A stretch of 64,000 bases of DNA from BOG-908 sp963795825 (GTDB lineage Bacteria; Pseudomonadota; Alphaproteobacteria; Acetobacterales; Acetobacteraceae): positions 124,001 to 188,000 of the forward strand of contig CAWCIW010000001.1 in assembly GCA_963795825.1 (NCBI GenBank), in the 5' to 3' direction. Position numbers and translations under genes: made by a program. The notes under the pieces are model-generated. The model worked only from the letters and a program-made list of their open reading frames with translations. It searched no databases and was not told the DNA's origin. Shown piece by piece: positions 24,713 through 33,549 of this stretch (its first letter is position 1; each line of letters opens with the position of its first letter).

Positions 24713-25177
24713 ACGTACGACTTCGCACCGCTTTTCCGTACCGCGATCGGTTTCGACCGTCTCGCCCGCCTCGCCGATTCCGCAGCCGAGGCTGCGAACA
24801 CGCAGGCGTATCCCCCCTACAACATCGAGAAGACCGGCGATGACTCGTATCGCCTGACGATGGCCGTTGCCGGCTTCGGTCCCGAGAACATCGAGATCGT
24901 GGTGAAGGACAACACGCTGTTCGTCAGCGGCCGGGTGGCCGAGGACGCCAACAAGACGGAAATCCTGCATCGCGGGATTGCCGGACGGGCGTTCGAGCGG
25001 CGCTTCGTGCTGGCCGACCACATCGTGGTCGATGGCGCGGACCTGGTGCACGGCCTGTTGCATGTCGGCCTGAAGCGCGTTGTGCCCGAGGCGCTGAAGC
25101 CGCGCCGCATCAGCATCGGTGGCGCGCCTGCTACCGCGAACGATGACTCGGCTGTGATCGAGCACAAGGCGGCCTGA
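24710..25177 (+). CDS. Small heat-shock protein, Hsp20/alpha-crystallin family
   Basis: 155 residues beginning MTYDFAPLFRTAIGFDRLAR, like IbpA-type proteins. The crystallin domain spans about residues 35-125: YNIEKTGDDSYRLTMAVAGF, then LFVSGRV, then RAFERRFVLADHI. It is an ATP-independent holdase that binds unfolding proteins. The ATG at 24710 is fixed by AGGAGG at 24694-24699. A heat-shock promoter and a ROSE-like leader precede it, and a strong terminator follows, so it is a single-gene heat-induced unit. Confidence 0.95.
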   Translation: MTYDFAPLFRTAIGFDRLARLADSAAEAANTQAYPPYNIEKTGDDSYRLTMAVAGFGPENIEIVVKDNTLFVSGRVAEDANKTEILHRGIAGRAFERRFVLADHIVVDGADLVHGLLHVGLKRVVPEALKPRRISIGGAPATANDDSAVIEHKAA

Positions 25178-25184
25178 CATTTAT

Positions 25185-25215
25185 GGGCCCGGGCGGTTTG
25201 CGCCCGGGCCTTTTT
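25185..25215 (+). terminator. Rho-independent terminator of hsp20
   Basis: GGCCCGGGCG and CGCCCGGGCC form a 10-bp GC-rich stem with a short TTTG-type loop, followed by TTTTT at 25211-25215. Confidence 0.92.
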
Positions 25216-25224
25216 GTTGGCTGG

Positions 25225-25415
25225 GCAAGGAAGCAAGCAGTCCTTTTTTGAAAAAAAGGACCAAAAAACTTTTGCTCCCTTTCCGCTGCATCGGCATGGC
25301 GTTCTGTTCTGCGACGATTACACGTGCATCAGGACTGAGCGTGTGCGTCCGTGCGGCCGACAGGGAGCAAAAGTTTTTTGGTCCTTTTTTCCAAAAAAGG
25401 ACTGCTTGCTTACTT
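25225..25415. repeat. Palindromic element, paired arms (copy j)
   Basis: Both arms are TT subtype with GGAC base. The right loop is CC instead of TC. The centre is unlike that of copies g, i, k and o. It lies between the hsp20 terminator and the DUF1192 gene. Confidence 0.9.
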
Positions 25416-25425
25416 GCTTCGCGGT

Positions 25426-25611
25426 TCATGGTTTACGAAAAAAACTATCCGCCACCCCGCGAGCCCCCTGCTTATGCTCGATCGCCGCCTCCGCCCGCGC
25501 GATCTCGCTTTGCAGCTCGGCTATATAGTCACGCAGGTCCGCCACGCTCAGTGCGTCGAGCGGCGGACGTTCCACCCGCTTCGGCCGCGGGATTTCTTCG
25601 TCGTCTCTCAT
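25426..25611 (-). CDS. DUF1192-family small protein
   Basis: 61 residues from ATG 25611. MRDDEEIPRPKR, then LDALSVADLRDYIAELQSEI, is the DUF1192 pattern: a short acidic start and one amphipathic helix, probably coiled-coil. Its function is unknown; the family is restricted to Alphaproteobacteria. A longer frame exists to 25704 but the extra residues are not family-like. It is divergent from trcR. Confidence 0.8.
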   Translation of the reverse strand: MRDDEEIPRPKRVERPPLDALSVADLRDYIAELQSEIARAEAAIEHKQGARGVADSFFRKP

Positions 25612-25786
25612 CGCACCACCTTGACCCGTTGCGTAGCCGCGGCCCATATCAGCCACAATGCCATTTTGATGGCGCCCCCCTGCCAGGGCAATCACACGCG
25701 ACACTGAGTGCGCTCTTGGGAGTGCGCTCCTTGGGAGTGAGCTCCCGGGCAGGCGGTCCGCCGCCGTGCCGAAGGATCCGACTCAC

Positions 25787-26365
25787 ATGACCCTCCCTTT
25801 GATGCCCAAAGCCACCGCCGTCTGGCTGATCGACAAGACGGCACTCACCTTCACCCAGATTGCCGATTTTTGCGGCATGCACCCGCTGGAGATCCAGGCG
25901 ATCGCCGATGGCGAGGTGGCGCAGGGGATCAACGGCTACGATCCTGTCGCCAACAGCCAGGTGACGGCCGAGGAGATCGTGCGCTGCGAGAAGGATGCGG
26001 ACGCGCGGCTGAAGATCAGCCCGGTGACGACGCATACGCCGAAGAAGCAGAAGGGCGCGCGCTACACGCCTGTGGCCAAGCGGAACGACCGGCCGGACGG
26101 GATCGCGTTCGTGCTGCGGCATTATCCGCAGCTCTCGGAGGCGCAGGTGATCAAGCTGTTGGGCACCACCAAGGAGACGATCCAGAAGGTGCGCGATCGC
26201 CAGCATTGGAACAGCCAGAACATCAAGCCGCGCGATCCGGTGATCCTGGGCCTGTGCTCGCAGACAGATCTGAATGCGATGGTGCAGTCGGCGAACGAGC
26301 GGCTGACGCGCGAGGGCAAGACGCCGCCGCCGCTGCCGCAGATCGAGACGGACGAGGCGGCCTGA
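25787..26365 (+). CDS. trcR: Cell-cycle transcriptional regulator TrcR (DUF1013)
   Basis: 192 residues from ATG 25787. PKATAVWLIDKTALTFTQIA then FCGMHPLEIQAIADGEVAQG is the conserved N-terminal helix-turn-helix-like block, and LRHYPQLSEAQVIKLLGTTK is a second one. Known TrcR binds near cell-cycle promoters in Alphaproteobacteria. The start is chosen to match the usual short N-terminus before MPKATAVWL. An alternative ATG lies in frame at 25766. It is followed by a repeat element. Confidence 0.88.
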   Translation: MTLPLMPKATAVWLIDKTALTFTQIADFCGMHPLEIQAIADGEVAQGINGYDPVANSQVTAEEIVRCEKDADARLKISPVTTHTPKKQKGARYTPVAKRNDRPDGIAFVLRHYPQLSEAQVIKLLGTTKETIQKVRDRQHWNSQNIKPRDPVILGLCSQTDLNAMVQSANERLTREGKTPPPLPQIETDEAA

Positions 26366-26394
26366 TCTCCCCGATGTTGTGCTGATACGTTCTG

Positions 26395-26609
26395 GGACTG
26401 ACTCATTGGCAGCAAGGAAGGAAGGCCTTCTTTTTCGAGAAAAAGAAGCAAAAAGCTTTTGCGGTGACGCTTGCACGCAGAGTTGGCTACTTCTGCAAGC
26501 GCATCGACTTGCACTACGAGCGTAGGCTTTGGTGCAGGCGTCGGAGCAAAAGCTTTTTGGTCCTTTTTCTCGAAAAAGGACTGCTTCCTTTCTTGCCTGG
26601 ATGCATCAC
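26395..26609. repeat. Palindromic element, full length with extended termini (copy k)
   Basis: The left arm is CT with GAAG base, the right CT with GGAC base. The outer flanks GGGACTGACTCATTGGC and CCTGGATGCATCA are partly complementary, so the inverted repeat extends past the arms as in copy o. The core contains ACTTGCACTACGAGCGTAGG. Confidence 0.92.
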
Positions 26610-26657
26610 AGCGGGCGGGCGTTGCCCGGCGGGTGAGCCCGCCGGGCAGGCTGGCGG

Positions 26658-26825
26658 CTAGGTGCTTCGCAGCTTCTCCATCTCTTCCTTCAGGCGCAGC
26701 TTTTCCAGCTTGAGGCGCGAGAGGGTGGTGTCGTCCGGTTTCGGGCGATGATCCTCGTCGAAAATCTTCGCGTCCAGGCTGGCGTGGCGGTTGCTCAGGC
26801 TCTCGATACGGGCTTGCAGGCTCAT
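26658..26825 (-). CDS. DUF465 (YdcH-like) small protein
   Basis: 55 residues from ATG 26825. MSLQARIESLSNRHASLDAK, then LSRLKLEKLRLKEEMEKLR, is the DUF465 helical hairpin. These are short cytoplasmic coiled-coil proteins of unknown function. A second DUF465 gene lies 260 bases away on the other strand. Confidence 0.82.
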   Translation of the reverse strand: MSLQARIESLSNRHASLDAKIFDEDHRPKPDDTTLSRLKLEKLRLKEEMEKLRST

Positions 26826-27084
26826 GTTGCCTCCATTCTGAAGATCGTACCCGGGCGCCCCGTGCGAGGATCGCATGGTGCGCCCGGGTTCGTGATCGAT
26901 CGCACCCAGCGCTCGGGTGCAACGAAACCGTAATACGGCCGCGATGCTTAATGCCACGCAAATCGGTGGGAGGCGGCGCGCCGGATTTCACGCCTGGACA
27001 GGCCGCTGTTTTTGCCTGCAAAAGACTGCCTTGCTCCCGCATACCCAAACGCGGCGTCCACTCTTGCCATGGTAACCAGCCGCC

Positions 27085-27285
27085 ATGCTTAACGACCGTG
27101 ACTCTCTGCTGCGCAAGCTGCACGAACTGCGCAGCGAACACCGGGATCTCGATACCGTCATCGCCCGCCTCGTGCCGGCGCCGCTCGATCAGCTGCAGGT
27201 TCAGCGGCTGAAGAAGCGCAAGCTGCTGCTGAAGGACGAGATCGCCTGGCTGGAAAGCCACCTCATTCCGGATAACATCGCTTGA
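27085..27285 (+). CDS. DUF465 (YdcH-like) small protein, coupled to purE
   Basis: 66 residues. LLRKLHELRSEHRDLDTVIA, then LQVQRLKKRKLLLKDEIAWL, is the DUF465 pattern. It overlaps purE by 4 bases (TTGA), so the two are co-translated. It is the second of two DUF465 genes here, facing away from the first, perhaps an old duplication. Confidence 0.82.
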   Translation: MLNDRDSLLRKLHELRSEHRDLDTVIARLVPAPLDQLQVQRLKKRKLLLKDEIAWLESHLIPDNIA

Positions 27286-27779
27286 GCGATGCGGCGGCGG
27301 CGCGGGTCGGCATCATCATGGGCAGCCAGTCGGATTGGACGACGCTTCGGCATGCCGCCGATACGCTGACCGGCTTGGCCGTTCCGCATGAGACGCGCAT
27401 CGTCTCGGCGCACCGGACGCCGGACCGGCTGGCGGACTATGCCAAATCGGCCAAAAGGCGGGGGCTGAAGGTGATCATCGCGGGCGCCGGCGGGGCGGCG
27501 CATCTGCCCGGCATGTGCGCCGCGTGGACGGCGCTGCCGGTGCTCGGCGTGCCGGTGCAGAGCCACGCGCTGTCCGGGATGGACAGCCTGCTGTCGATCG
27601 CGCAGATGCCGGCCGGCATCCCGGTGGGAACGCTGGCGATCGGTCGGGCGGGCGCGGTGAACGCCGCGCTGCTGGCCGCGGCGATCCTGGCGCTGACGGA
27701 CGATGCGCTGGCCTCGGCGCTGGACGCCTATCGCGCTGCGCAAACCCAGGCCGTGGCCGACGCGCCGGTGGATCCATGA
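27282..27779 (+). CDS. purE: N5-carboxyaminoimidazole ribonucleotide mutase
   Basis: 165 residues from TTG 27282, overlapping the DUF465 stop. GIIMGSQSDW near residue 10, VSAHRTPDRL, and GAGGAAHLPGMCAAWTALPV are the class I PurE signatures. It converts N5-CAIR to CAIR in purine synthesis. It overlaps purK by 4 bases (ATGA), the standard PurE-PurK pairing. Confidence 0.96.
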   Translation: MSDAAAARVGIIMGSQSDWTTLRHAADTLTGLAVPHETRIVSAHRTPDRLADYAKSAKRRGLKVIIAGAGGAAHLPGMCAAWTALPVLGVPVQSHALSGMDSLLSIAQMPAGIPVGTLAIGRAGAVNAALLAAAILALTDDALASALDAYRAAQTQAVADAPVDP

Positions 27780-28990
27780 GCGAGGCTGCGGCGAAGCGGC
27801 AGCGCGGGCTGGCGGTGCAGACCTTGCCGCCGAATGCCACGATCGGGATCGTGGGCGGCGGGCAGCTCGGCCGGATGTCCGCGCTGGCGGCGGCGCGGCT
27901 CGGCTACCGGGTGCATATCCTCACGCCGGAGGCGGACAGCCCGGCGGCGCAGGTCTCGGCAGGCGTCACGATCGGCCCGTATGACGATCCGGCGGCGTTG
28001 CAGGCGTTTGCCGGCGCCTGCGACGTGGTGACATTCGAGTTCGAGAACGTGAGTGCCGCGGGGCTGGACCTGCTGGGGTCGCTGCGGCCGGTGTATCCTT
28101 CGCCGGCGATCCTGCGCATCAGCCAGGATCGGGTGACGGAGAAGAGCTTCATCAACGGCGCCGGCGCGCCGACCGGTGCCTGGGCGCCGGTCAATTCACC
28201 TGAAGAGCTGGACCGGGCGATCGCCCTGCTCGGTTTGCCGGCGGTGCTGAAGACGACGCGGCTTGGGTATGACGGCAGGGGCCAGGCGGTGGTGCGCACG
28301 GCAGACGAGGCGCGGGCGGCGTATGGGCGGCTGGCGCCGGCGCCGTTCATACTGGAGGCGTTCGTCGATTTCGCGTGCGAGATCAGCGTGATCGTGGCGC
28401 GCGGGCAGGATGGGCGGATCGTGGCGTTCGATGCGGTGGAGAACCGGCATCGCGACCACATTCTCGATCTTACCCTGGCGCCGGCGCGCATCACCCCGGC
28501 GCTGGCGGTGCGCGCGGCGGGGATCGCCACCGACCTGGCGCATAATATCGGGTTGGTGGGGGTTTTGGCGGTGGAGATGTTCGTCAGCCGGGAGGGTGGC
28601 CTGCTGGTGAACGAGCTGGCGCCGCGGCCGCATAATTCTGGGCACTGGACGATCGATGCCTGCCCGGCGAGCCAGTTCGAGCTGCATATACGGGCGGTGG
28701 CGGGGCTGCCTTTGCCGCCGGCGGTGCGGCATTCGGATGCGGTGATGAAGAATTTGGTGGGGCCGGGGGATGTGGCGCTGTGGCCGCGTATCGTGGCGGA
28801 GCCGGGGTTGATACCGCATCTGTATGGCAAGGCGGAGGCCCGGGTGGGGCGGAAGATGGGGCATGTGACGCGGCTGTTTCCGCTGGGGGCGTTGCCTGGG
28901 GAATTCGGGGTGGCGGCGGCTATGGCGGTTTTCGGGGAGGGCCGACCAAGCTACGCGATAGTATTTGGCGCGGGTGTGGGCGGCGGTTAG
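27776..28990 (+). CDS. purK: 5-(carboxyamino)imidazole ribonucleotide synthase
   Basis: 404 residues with the ATP-grasp fold. IGIVGGGQLGRMSALAAARL near residue 22 starts the N-terminal domain. SFINGAGAPTGAW and VLKTTRLGYDGRGQAVVR form the ATP-binding lid, and NELAPRPHNSGHWTIDA carries the metal ligands. It carboxylates AIR with bicarbonate and ATP, feeding PurE. It is translationally coupled to purE. Confidence 0.96.
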   Translation: MSEAAAKRQRGLAVQTLPPNATIGIVGGGQLGRMSALAAARLGYRVHILTPEADSPAAQVSAGVTIGPYDDPAALQAFAGACDVVTFEFENVSAAGLDLLGSLRPVYPSPAILRISQDRVTEKSFINGAGAPTGAWAPVNSPEELDRAIALLGLPAVLKTTRLGYDGRGQAVVRTADEARAAYGRLAPAPFILEAFVDFACEISVIVARGQDGRIVAFDAVENRHRDHILDLTLAPARITPALAVRAAGIATDLAHNIGLVGVLAVEMFVSREGGLLVNELAPRPHNSGHWTIDACPASQFELHIRAVAGLPLPPAVRHSDAVMKNLVGPGDVALWPRIVAEPGLIPHLYGKAEARVGRKMGHVTRLFPLGALPGEFGVAAAMAVFGEGRPSYAIVFGAGVGGG

Positions 28991-29020
28991 CCTTGGCCGG
29001 CACAGCAGGGATGTTGGTCG

Positions 29021-29746
29021 ATGTCGGGTAGCGGGAACCAGGCGGACGGGGGATTGCGGCGGTCGTCGCGGGTGTCGCGGCCGCCATTGGAGATCTGGCT
29101 GCGGCAAATCGAGGCGAATTTGCGGCGCGTTAAGTACATGCTGGACGCGGATTCCGAGGCAGGCAGCAAGAGCGTCAGCGTGACGTTGGGGCCGGGGTCT
29201 TATATGCCGCAGGCCAACGATGCCAACCCGGATCTGCCGAGTGGCATCGCGCTGGCCCGGGAGACCTATCCGGCGTGCAATTTCAAGGCCGGGCACATGC
29301 TGAACTGCGATCTTGGCGGAAATGGCAAGCTGGCCGGGAATATGACAATACTGACGGCTTCCGCGAATACGTCGATGACCAGTTTCGACAACAATTTGAA
29401 ATACGCGGCGCAATACCTGCGAAACCTGTATACGCTGCTGTATGACGCCGGGGAGCACGGAAATCCGGATTACTGCGTGAAGGCGGTGATCTCAGTGGGC
29501 GAGCGCTGGGGTACGACGGCGCCGGACAAGCATATTGCGCGCGCGGTGACGGTTGCGGCCAAGGTGGAGGGAGGCTTCCAGCTCGATCCACAGCTGTCCG
29601 ACGGGAAGCGCCAGGACATCGCCACCGTGCAGAAGGCTATCGAGGGAATGGTGGCCGGTGCGTGCGGCTCGGTTGAAAACATCAAGCCGACCGTCTCGGC
29701 CGTGTCCGCGGCCAGCCCGATGTCGACGCGTAAAAGAAAAAGATAG
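29021..29746 (+). CDS. Orphan protein with a nuclease-toxin-like GHxLN domain
   Basis: 241 residues, no signal peptide or membrane segment. The central block AGHMLNCDLGGNGKLAGNMT followed by ILTASANTSMTSFDNN (residues 90-124) resembles a GHLLN...GG.G...NLTPLT..AN block that I recall from toxin domains related to DNA/RNA non-specific endonucleases, often at the ends of polymorphic toxins and eCIS-associated DUF4157 proteins. The catalytic histidine would be H92. The flanks are not recognisable and no obvious immunity gene or secretion marker is adjacent. The C-terminus is basic (STRKRKR). The function call is tentative. Confidence 0.5.
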   Translation: MSGSGNQADGGLRRSSRVSRPPLEIWLRQIEANLRRVKYMLDADSEAGSKSVSVTLGPGSYMPQANDANPDLPSGIALARETYPACNFKAGHMLNCDLGGNGKLAGNMTILTASANTSMTSFDNNLKYAAQYLRNLYTLLYDAGEHGNPDYCVKAVISVGERWGTTAPDKHIARAVTVAAKVEGGFQLDPQLSDGKRQDIATVQKAIEGMVAGACGSVENIKPTVSAVSAASPMSTRKRKR

Positions 29747-30100
29747 AAGCCGACATTGCCGTCGCGCTCGCCAAGATTGAAGAGCGAGGATGGCGGGTGA
29801 TCCTTGCATGGTGCCCGCCGATGACAGCGCTGGTGCAATGATCGAGACGCACGCCATGCGTGCGCATTCGGATTGCGTGGTGATCGGCGGTGGGGTGTGC
29901 ATATAATTGCACTGTGGGTTTCTACCGCGTTCAACACGCGCCCTGAGGATACGGCCGATGCGGCAGAGCGTCAGCACGGTGATGGATGAGCACGCGAAAG
30001 CGCGACACCATCAATAGTGTCTTCGACGCCTTGTATTGCCTGTATCGGCGCCAGGCGCAAAGACCAACGCGCTAACTGGCCCAGATCGGGCGCGACAGCG
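29747..30100. other. Gene-free stretch, nothing recognised
   Basis: About 350 bases after the nuclease-like gene, with lower GC than the neighbourhood. I see no conserved frame, tRNA or terminator. It may hold the promoter or remains of a lost partner gene. Confidence 0.4.
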
Positions 30101-30149
30101 GAGTCAAAAGTCTTTTGCTTCTTTTCTTCAGAAAAGAAGGCCTTGCCTT
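30101..30149. repeat. Palindromic element, single arm (copy l)
   Basis: A lone TC-subtype arm with GAAG base, ending at the dinB stop codon. Confidence 0.88.
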
Positions 30150-31405
30150 TACTGTCCCAACCCCCGCCCCTTGCCGATAACAGCGTCGCCAAACCTGGCG
30201 CGAAGCCCGTCGATCGCGCCCTGGCGGGCGCGGCGGCGGGCGGCGTCGGGGTCGGCGAGATCGCCGGCGTCGGCGGTGGCCAGCGGGGCCAGGCCGGAGG
30301 CGCCGATGCCGATCAGGCGGAAGGAGGTGCCGTCGGCCTCGCGGGCAAGGAGGTTTTGGGCGGCGGCGAAGAGGGTGTCGGGCAGCGCGGTTGGTTGGGG
30401 GAGGCGCTGGGTTCGGGTGCGCGAGGCGAAGCTGGCGGTTTTCAGTTTCAGGGTGACGCCGCAGGCGGCGTGGCCGGCGGTGCGCAGGCGTTCGGCCAGG
30501 CGTTCGGAGAGGCGCCAGAGGTGGGCTTCGAGGGCGGCTGGGGTGGAAAGGTTTTCGGAGAAGGTGGTCTCCGCGCTTATCGATTTGGCGGCGGTGGTGG
30601 GGGTGACGATGCGGGCATCCTCGCCGCGGGCTCGGGCGGCCAGCGAGGGGCCGTCGTCGCCCAGGAGGGTTCGGGCTTCGCGGTCGGTCAGGTTTTGCAG
30701 TTGGCCGATGCGGGTCAGGCCGAGGGCGGCGAGGCGGCGGTTTTGGGCGGGGCCTACGCCGGGGAGGAGGGTTACGGGTTCGGGGGCGAGGAGGGCGGGG
30801 GCGTCGGCGCCGAGGATGGCGAAGCCGCGGGGTTTGTCGCGGCCGGCGGCGAGTTTGGCGAGGAGGCGGTTGGCGGCGAGGCCGATGCTGATGGTTATGC
30901 CGAATTCGGTTTCGACCTGGCGGGCGAAGCGGGCGAGGGTGACGGCGGGCGGGGCGTTGTGGAGCTGTTCGGTGCCGGCGAGGTCCAGGGCGGCTTCGTC
31001 AATGGAGAGGGGTTGGACGAGGGGGGTGAGGGTTCGCATGAGGGTGCGCAGGCGGCGGGCGACATCGGCGTAGGCGGCCATGTCTGGGCGGATGATGGTG
31101 GCGTCGGGGCAGAGCTTGCGGGCTTTGAACATCGGCATGGCGCTGTGCACGCCGGAGAGGCGGGCGATGTAGCAGGCGGTGGTGACGACGCCGCGGGTGC
31201 CGCCGCCGATGATGACGGGGCGGGTGGCGAGCGCGGGGTTACGGGCTTTTTCGACGCTGGCGTAGAAGGCGTCGCAGTCTATGTGGGCGATGGTGAGGGT
31301 CAGGAGTTCGGGGTGGGCGAGAGTGCGGACGGAGCCGCACTGCTGGCAGGGGGTTTGCGCGGGGGATTGGCCGCAGTCCCGGCAGAGGGTGGGAGTTTGG
31401 GGCAC
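30149..31405 (-). CDS. dinB: DNA polymerase IV with N-terminal zinc-ribbon-like extension
   Basis: 418 residues. A short extension carries CRDC and CQQC (cysteines 8, 11, 20, 23), a likely zinc-binding knuckle. The polymerase follows: IAHIDCDAFYASVEK with the catalytic aspartate, PLSIDEAALDL with the acidic pair, GLAANRLLAKLAAGRDKP, and LPGVGPAQNRRLAALGL (helix-hairpin-helix). Pol IV copies damaged DNA with low fidelity. The C-terminal beta-clamp peptide is not obvious. I see no SOS box in front of it. Confidence 0.93.
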   Translation of the reverse strand: MPQTPTLCRDCGQSPAQTPCQQCGSVRTLAHPELLTLTIAHIDCDAFYASVEKARNPALATRPVIIGGGTRGVVTTACYIARLSGVHSAMPMFKARKLCPDATIIRPDMAAYADVARRLRTLMRTLTPLVQPLSIDEAALDLAGTEQLHNAPPAVTLARFARQVETEFGITISIGLAANRLLAKLAAGRDKPRGFAILGADAPALLAPEPVTLLPGVGPAQNRRLAALGLTRIGQLQNLTDREARTLLGDDGPSLAARARGEDARIVTPTTAAKSISAETTFSENLSTPAALEAHLWRLSERLAERLRTAGHAACGVTLKLKTASFASRTRTQRLPQPTALPDTLFAAAQNLLAREADGTSFRLIGIGASGLAPLATADAGDLADPDAARRRARQGAIDGLRARFGDAVIGKGRGLGQ

Positions 31406-31425
31406 GGTGGCTAACTTGGGGGATT

Positions 31426-31608
31426 AGGAAGCAAGAAAGCAGTCCTTTTTCGAGAAAAAGGACCAAAAAGCTTTTGTCTCGACGGCTGCACGGCGATGTA
31501 CGCTGGTTCTGCCGGCGCTCGTGGTTGCACATTGCACGAGGCTTTGGTGCAGGCGGGGGAGCAAAAGTTTTTTGGTCCTTTTTTTCAAAAAAGGACTGCT
31601 TGCTTACT
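31426..31608. repeat. Palindromic element, mixed-subtype arms (copy m)
   Basis: The left arm is CT subtype, the right TT subtype, both with GGAC base. Each arm keeps its own dinucleotide-stem match even though the two arms differ. It fills the gap between divergent dinB and the GST gene. Confidence 0.92.
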
Positions 31609-31623
31609 TGGGAGGTGCGGCAG

Positions 31624-32283
31624 ATGGGGCGTTTGTTCATAGGTAACCGCCGGTATTCGTCGTGGTCGCTGCGCGGCTGGCTGGCGGTAAGGCTGGCGGG
31701 GCTGGACGTGGAGGTTGTGGTGTTGCCGATGCAGGCGGGGGCCACGCCGGCGATCAAGGCGGGCACCCCGGCGGGGCTGGTGCCGTATCTGGAGCATGAC
31801 GGGGCGCGGGTTTGGGAGAGCCTGGCGATCTGCGCGTATTGCTCGGAGGTGGGGGCGCCGCTGTGGCCGGCGGGGCGGCTGGCGCGGGCGCAGGCGTGGT
31901 CCGTGGCGGCGGAGATGCATGCGGGGTTTCGCGCGCTACGGGCGGCGATGCCGATGAATTTGGGGCGGCCGGATTATGCGGGGATGGCGGTGAGCGACGA
32001 GGCGCTGGCGGATGTGGCGCGGGTGGAGGCGATCTGGGAGGAGACGCGGGCGGCGTTTGGGGGTGGCGGGCCGTTCTTGTTCGGGGCGGATTTCGGGGCG
32101 GCGGATGCGATGTTTGCGCCGGTAGTGGCGCGGTTCCTGACGTATGCGCCTGGTTTGTCGGACGGGGCGCGGGATTATTGTGCGGCGGTTCGGGCGCATC
32201 CTTTGGTGGACGAATGGTATGCGGCGGCGGGGGCGGAGCCGGCGGGGTGGTTGTTGGACAAGTATGAGGGGATGGGGGGCTGA
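31624..32283 (+). CDS. Glutathione S-transferase family protein
   Basis: 219 residues from ATG 31624, preceded by GGGAGG. FIGNRRYSSWSLRGWLAVRL near residue 5 is the thioredoxin-fold start with the active-site serine. VPYLEHDGARVWESLAICAY is the cis-proline/ESxAI glutathione site. A helical C-terminal domain follows (FLFGADFGAADAMFAPVVAR). It resembles the maleylacetoacetate-isomerase-like or YfcF-type bacterial GSTs; the substrate is unknown. It is followed at once by a glycosyltransferase gene. Confidence 0.88.
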   Translation: MGRLFIGNRRYSSWSLRGWLAVRLAGLDVEVVVLPMQAGATPAIKAGTPAGLVPYLEHDGARVWESLAICAYCSEVGAPLWPAGRLARAQAWSVAAEMHAGFRALRAAMPMNLGRPDYAGMAVSDEALADVARVEAIWEETRAAFGGGGPFLFGADFGAADAMFAPVVARFLTYAPGLSDGARDYCAAVRAHPLVDEWYAAAGAEPAGWLLDKYEGMGG

Positions 32284-32285
32284 GC

Positions 32286-33359
32286 TTGCGGGTTGCGGTT
32301 GTTCTGCCGCCGCGGGAGGGGTTCGGGCCTGAGGCGGTGGGGGCGATCGGGTTGCTGGTGCACCGGCTGGCGGCGGCGGACGATGTGGTGGTGGGGCAGG
32401 GTAGCGGGCGGCCGGTGTTTGCGGGGCGGCGGTTCGTGGCGGCTGCGGTGCCTTGGTGGCCGGTGGTGGGTCGGGTCGAGCGGTATATGGCTGGTGTGGT
32501 GAAGACGCTGCGGGGGCTGCGGCCGGATTTGGTTGAGGTGCATAACCGGGTGGGGTTGGCACTGGCGGTGCGGCGGGGGGTGCCTGGGGCGCGGGTGGCG
32601 CTGTTTCTGCACAACGATCCTTTGGGGATGCGGGGGGCTAAGCGGGTTGGGGAGCGGGCGGCTTTGTTGCGGGCGGTTCGGGTGGTTTGTGTTTCCGAGT
32701 ATCTGGCGGGGCGGTTCATGGAGGGGGTTGCAGCGGGGGAGCTGCGGCCGGCGGTGTTGCCGAATGCGTTGGATCTGGGCGCGTTGCCGGCGCGGCTCGA
32801 TGTTGGGGCGCGGGAGCGAACGATTTTGTTTGTTGGGCGGGTGGTGGCGGATAAGGGGGCGGATGCGTTCGTGCGGGCTTGTGGGGCCGTGTTGCCGCTG
32901 CTGCCTGGGTGGCGGGCGGTGATGATCGGGGCGGATCGGTTCTGGTCCGGCGGGGCGGCGACGGCTTTCGAGCGGGCGTTGGCGCCGGCGGTGGCGGCGG
33001 CCGGGGTGGAGCGGCTGGGGTATTTGCCGCATGGGGCGGTGCTGGCGGCGATGGCGCGGGCGGCGATTGTGGTGGTGCCGAGCCGGTGGGCGGAGCCGTT
33101 CGGGTTGACGGCGCTGGAGGCGATGGCGAGCGGGGCGGCGCTGATTTGCAGCGATCGTGGGGGGTTGCGGGAGGTGGCGGGGGATGCCGCGGTGTATGCG
33201 GGGGCTGATGAGGTGGGGGCTTTGGAGGCGGCGCTTTTGCGGGTGGCGGGGAATGTGGGGTTGCGGGGGGAGATGGTGGCGGCTGGGTTGGCTCGGGCGG
33301 CGTTGTTTGATGTGGGGTTGGCGCGTGGGCGGTTGGCTGGGTTGCGGGCGGGGTATTGA
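32286..33359 (+). CDS. Glycosyltransferase, GT4 family
   Basis: 357 residues from TTG 32286, three bases after the GST stop. RTILFVGRVVADKGADAFVR near residue 181 starts the C-terminal GT-B domain. VVVPSRWAEPFGLTALEAMA carries the EX7E motif of retaining transferases that use a nucleotide-activated sugar. The N-terminal Rossmann half includes VALFLHNDPLGM. The product could be a surface polysaccharide, but no other polysaccharide genes are near. Composition is extremely G-rich. Confidence 0.85.
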   Translation: MRVAVVLPPREGFGPEAVGAIGLLVHRLAAADDVVVGQGSGRPVFAGRRFVAAAVPWWPVVGRVERYMAGVVKTLRGLRPDLVEVHNRVGLALAVRRGVPGARVALFLHNDPLGMRGAKRVGERAALLRAVRVVCVSEYLAGRFMEGVAAGELRPAVLPNALDLGALPARLDVGARERTILFVGRVVADKGADAFVRACGAVLPLLPGWRAVMIGADRFWSGGAATAFERALAPAVAAAGVERLGYLPHGAVLAAMARAAIVVVPSRWAEPFGLTALEAMASGAALICSDRGGLREVAGDAAVYAGADEVGALEAALLRVAGNVGLRGEMVAAGLARAALFDVGLARGRLAGLRAGY

Positions 33360-33385
33360 TGGGGGGCTTGGGCGCGCCCTATTGA

Positions 33386-33528
33386 GGGAAGCAAGGGCTT
33401 CTTTTTTGCAGAGAAGCGGGAATGGCTGCGTCGGCTGCCGCGTTGTGTTTCGTGTATAACGTTTGCTTCCGGGCGGGGAACGCAAAAGTTTTTTGGTCCT
33501 TTTTTCAAAAAAGGACTGCTTTCTTCCT
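33386..33528. repeat. Palindromic element, degraded left arm (copy n)
   Basis: The left arm is reduced to GAAGCAAGGGCTTCTTTTTT and has lost its stem partner. The right arm is TT subtype with GGAC base. It sits between the glycosyltransferase and the COG0523 gene. Confidence 0.82.
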
Positions 33529-33549
33529 GGCTTGATTGGAGTGTTTCTA

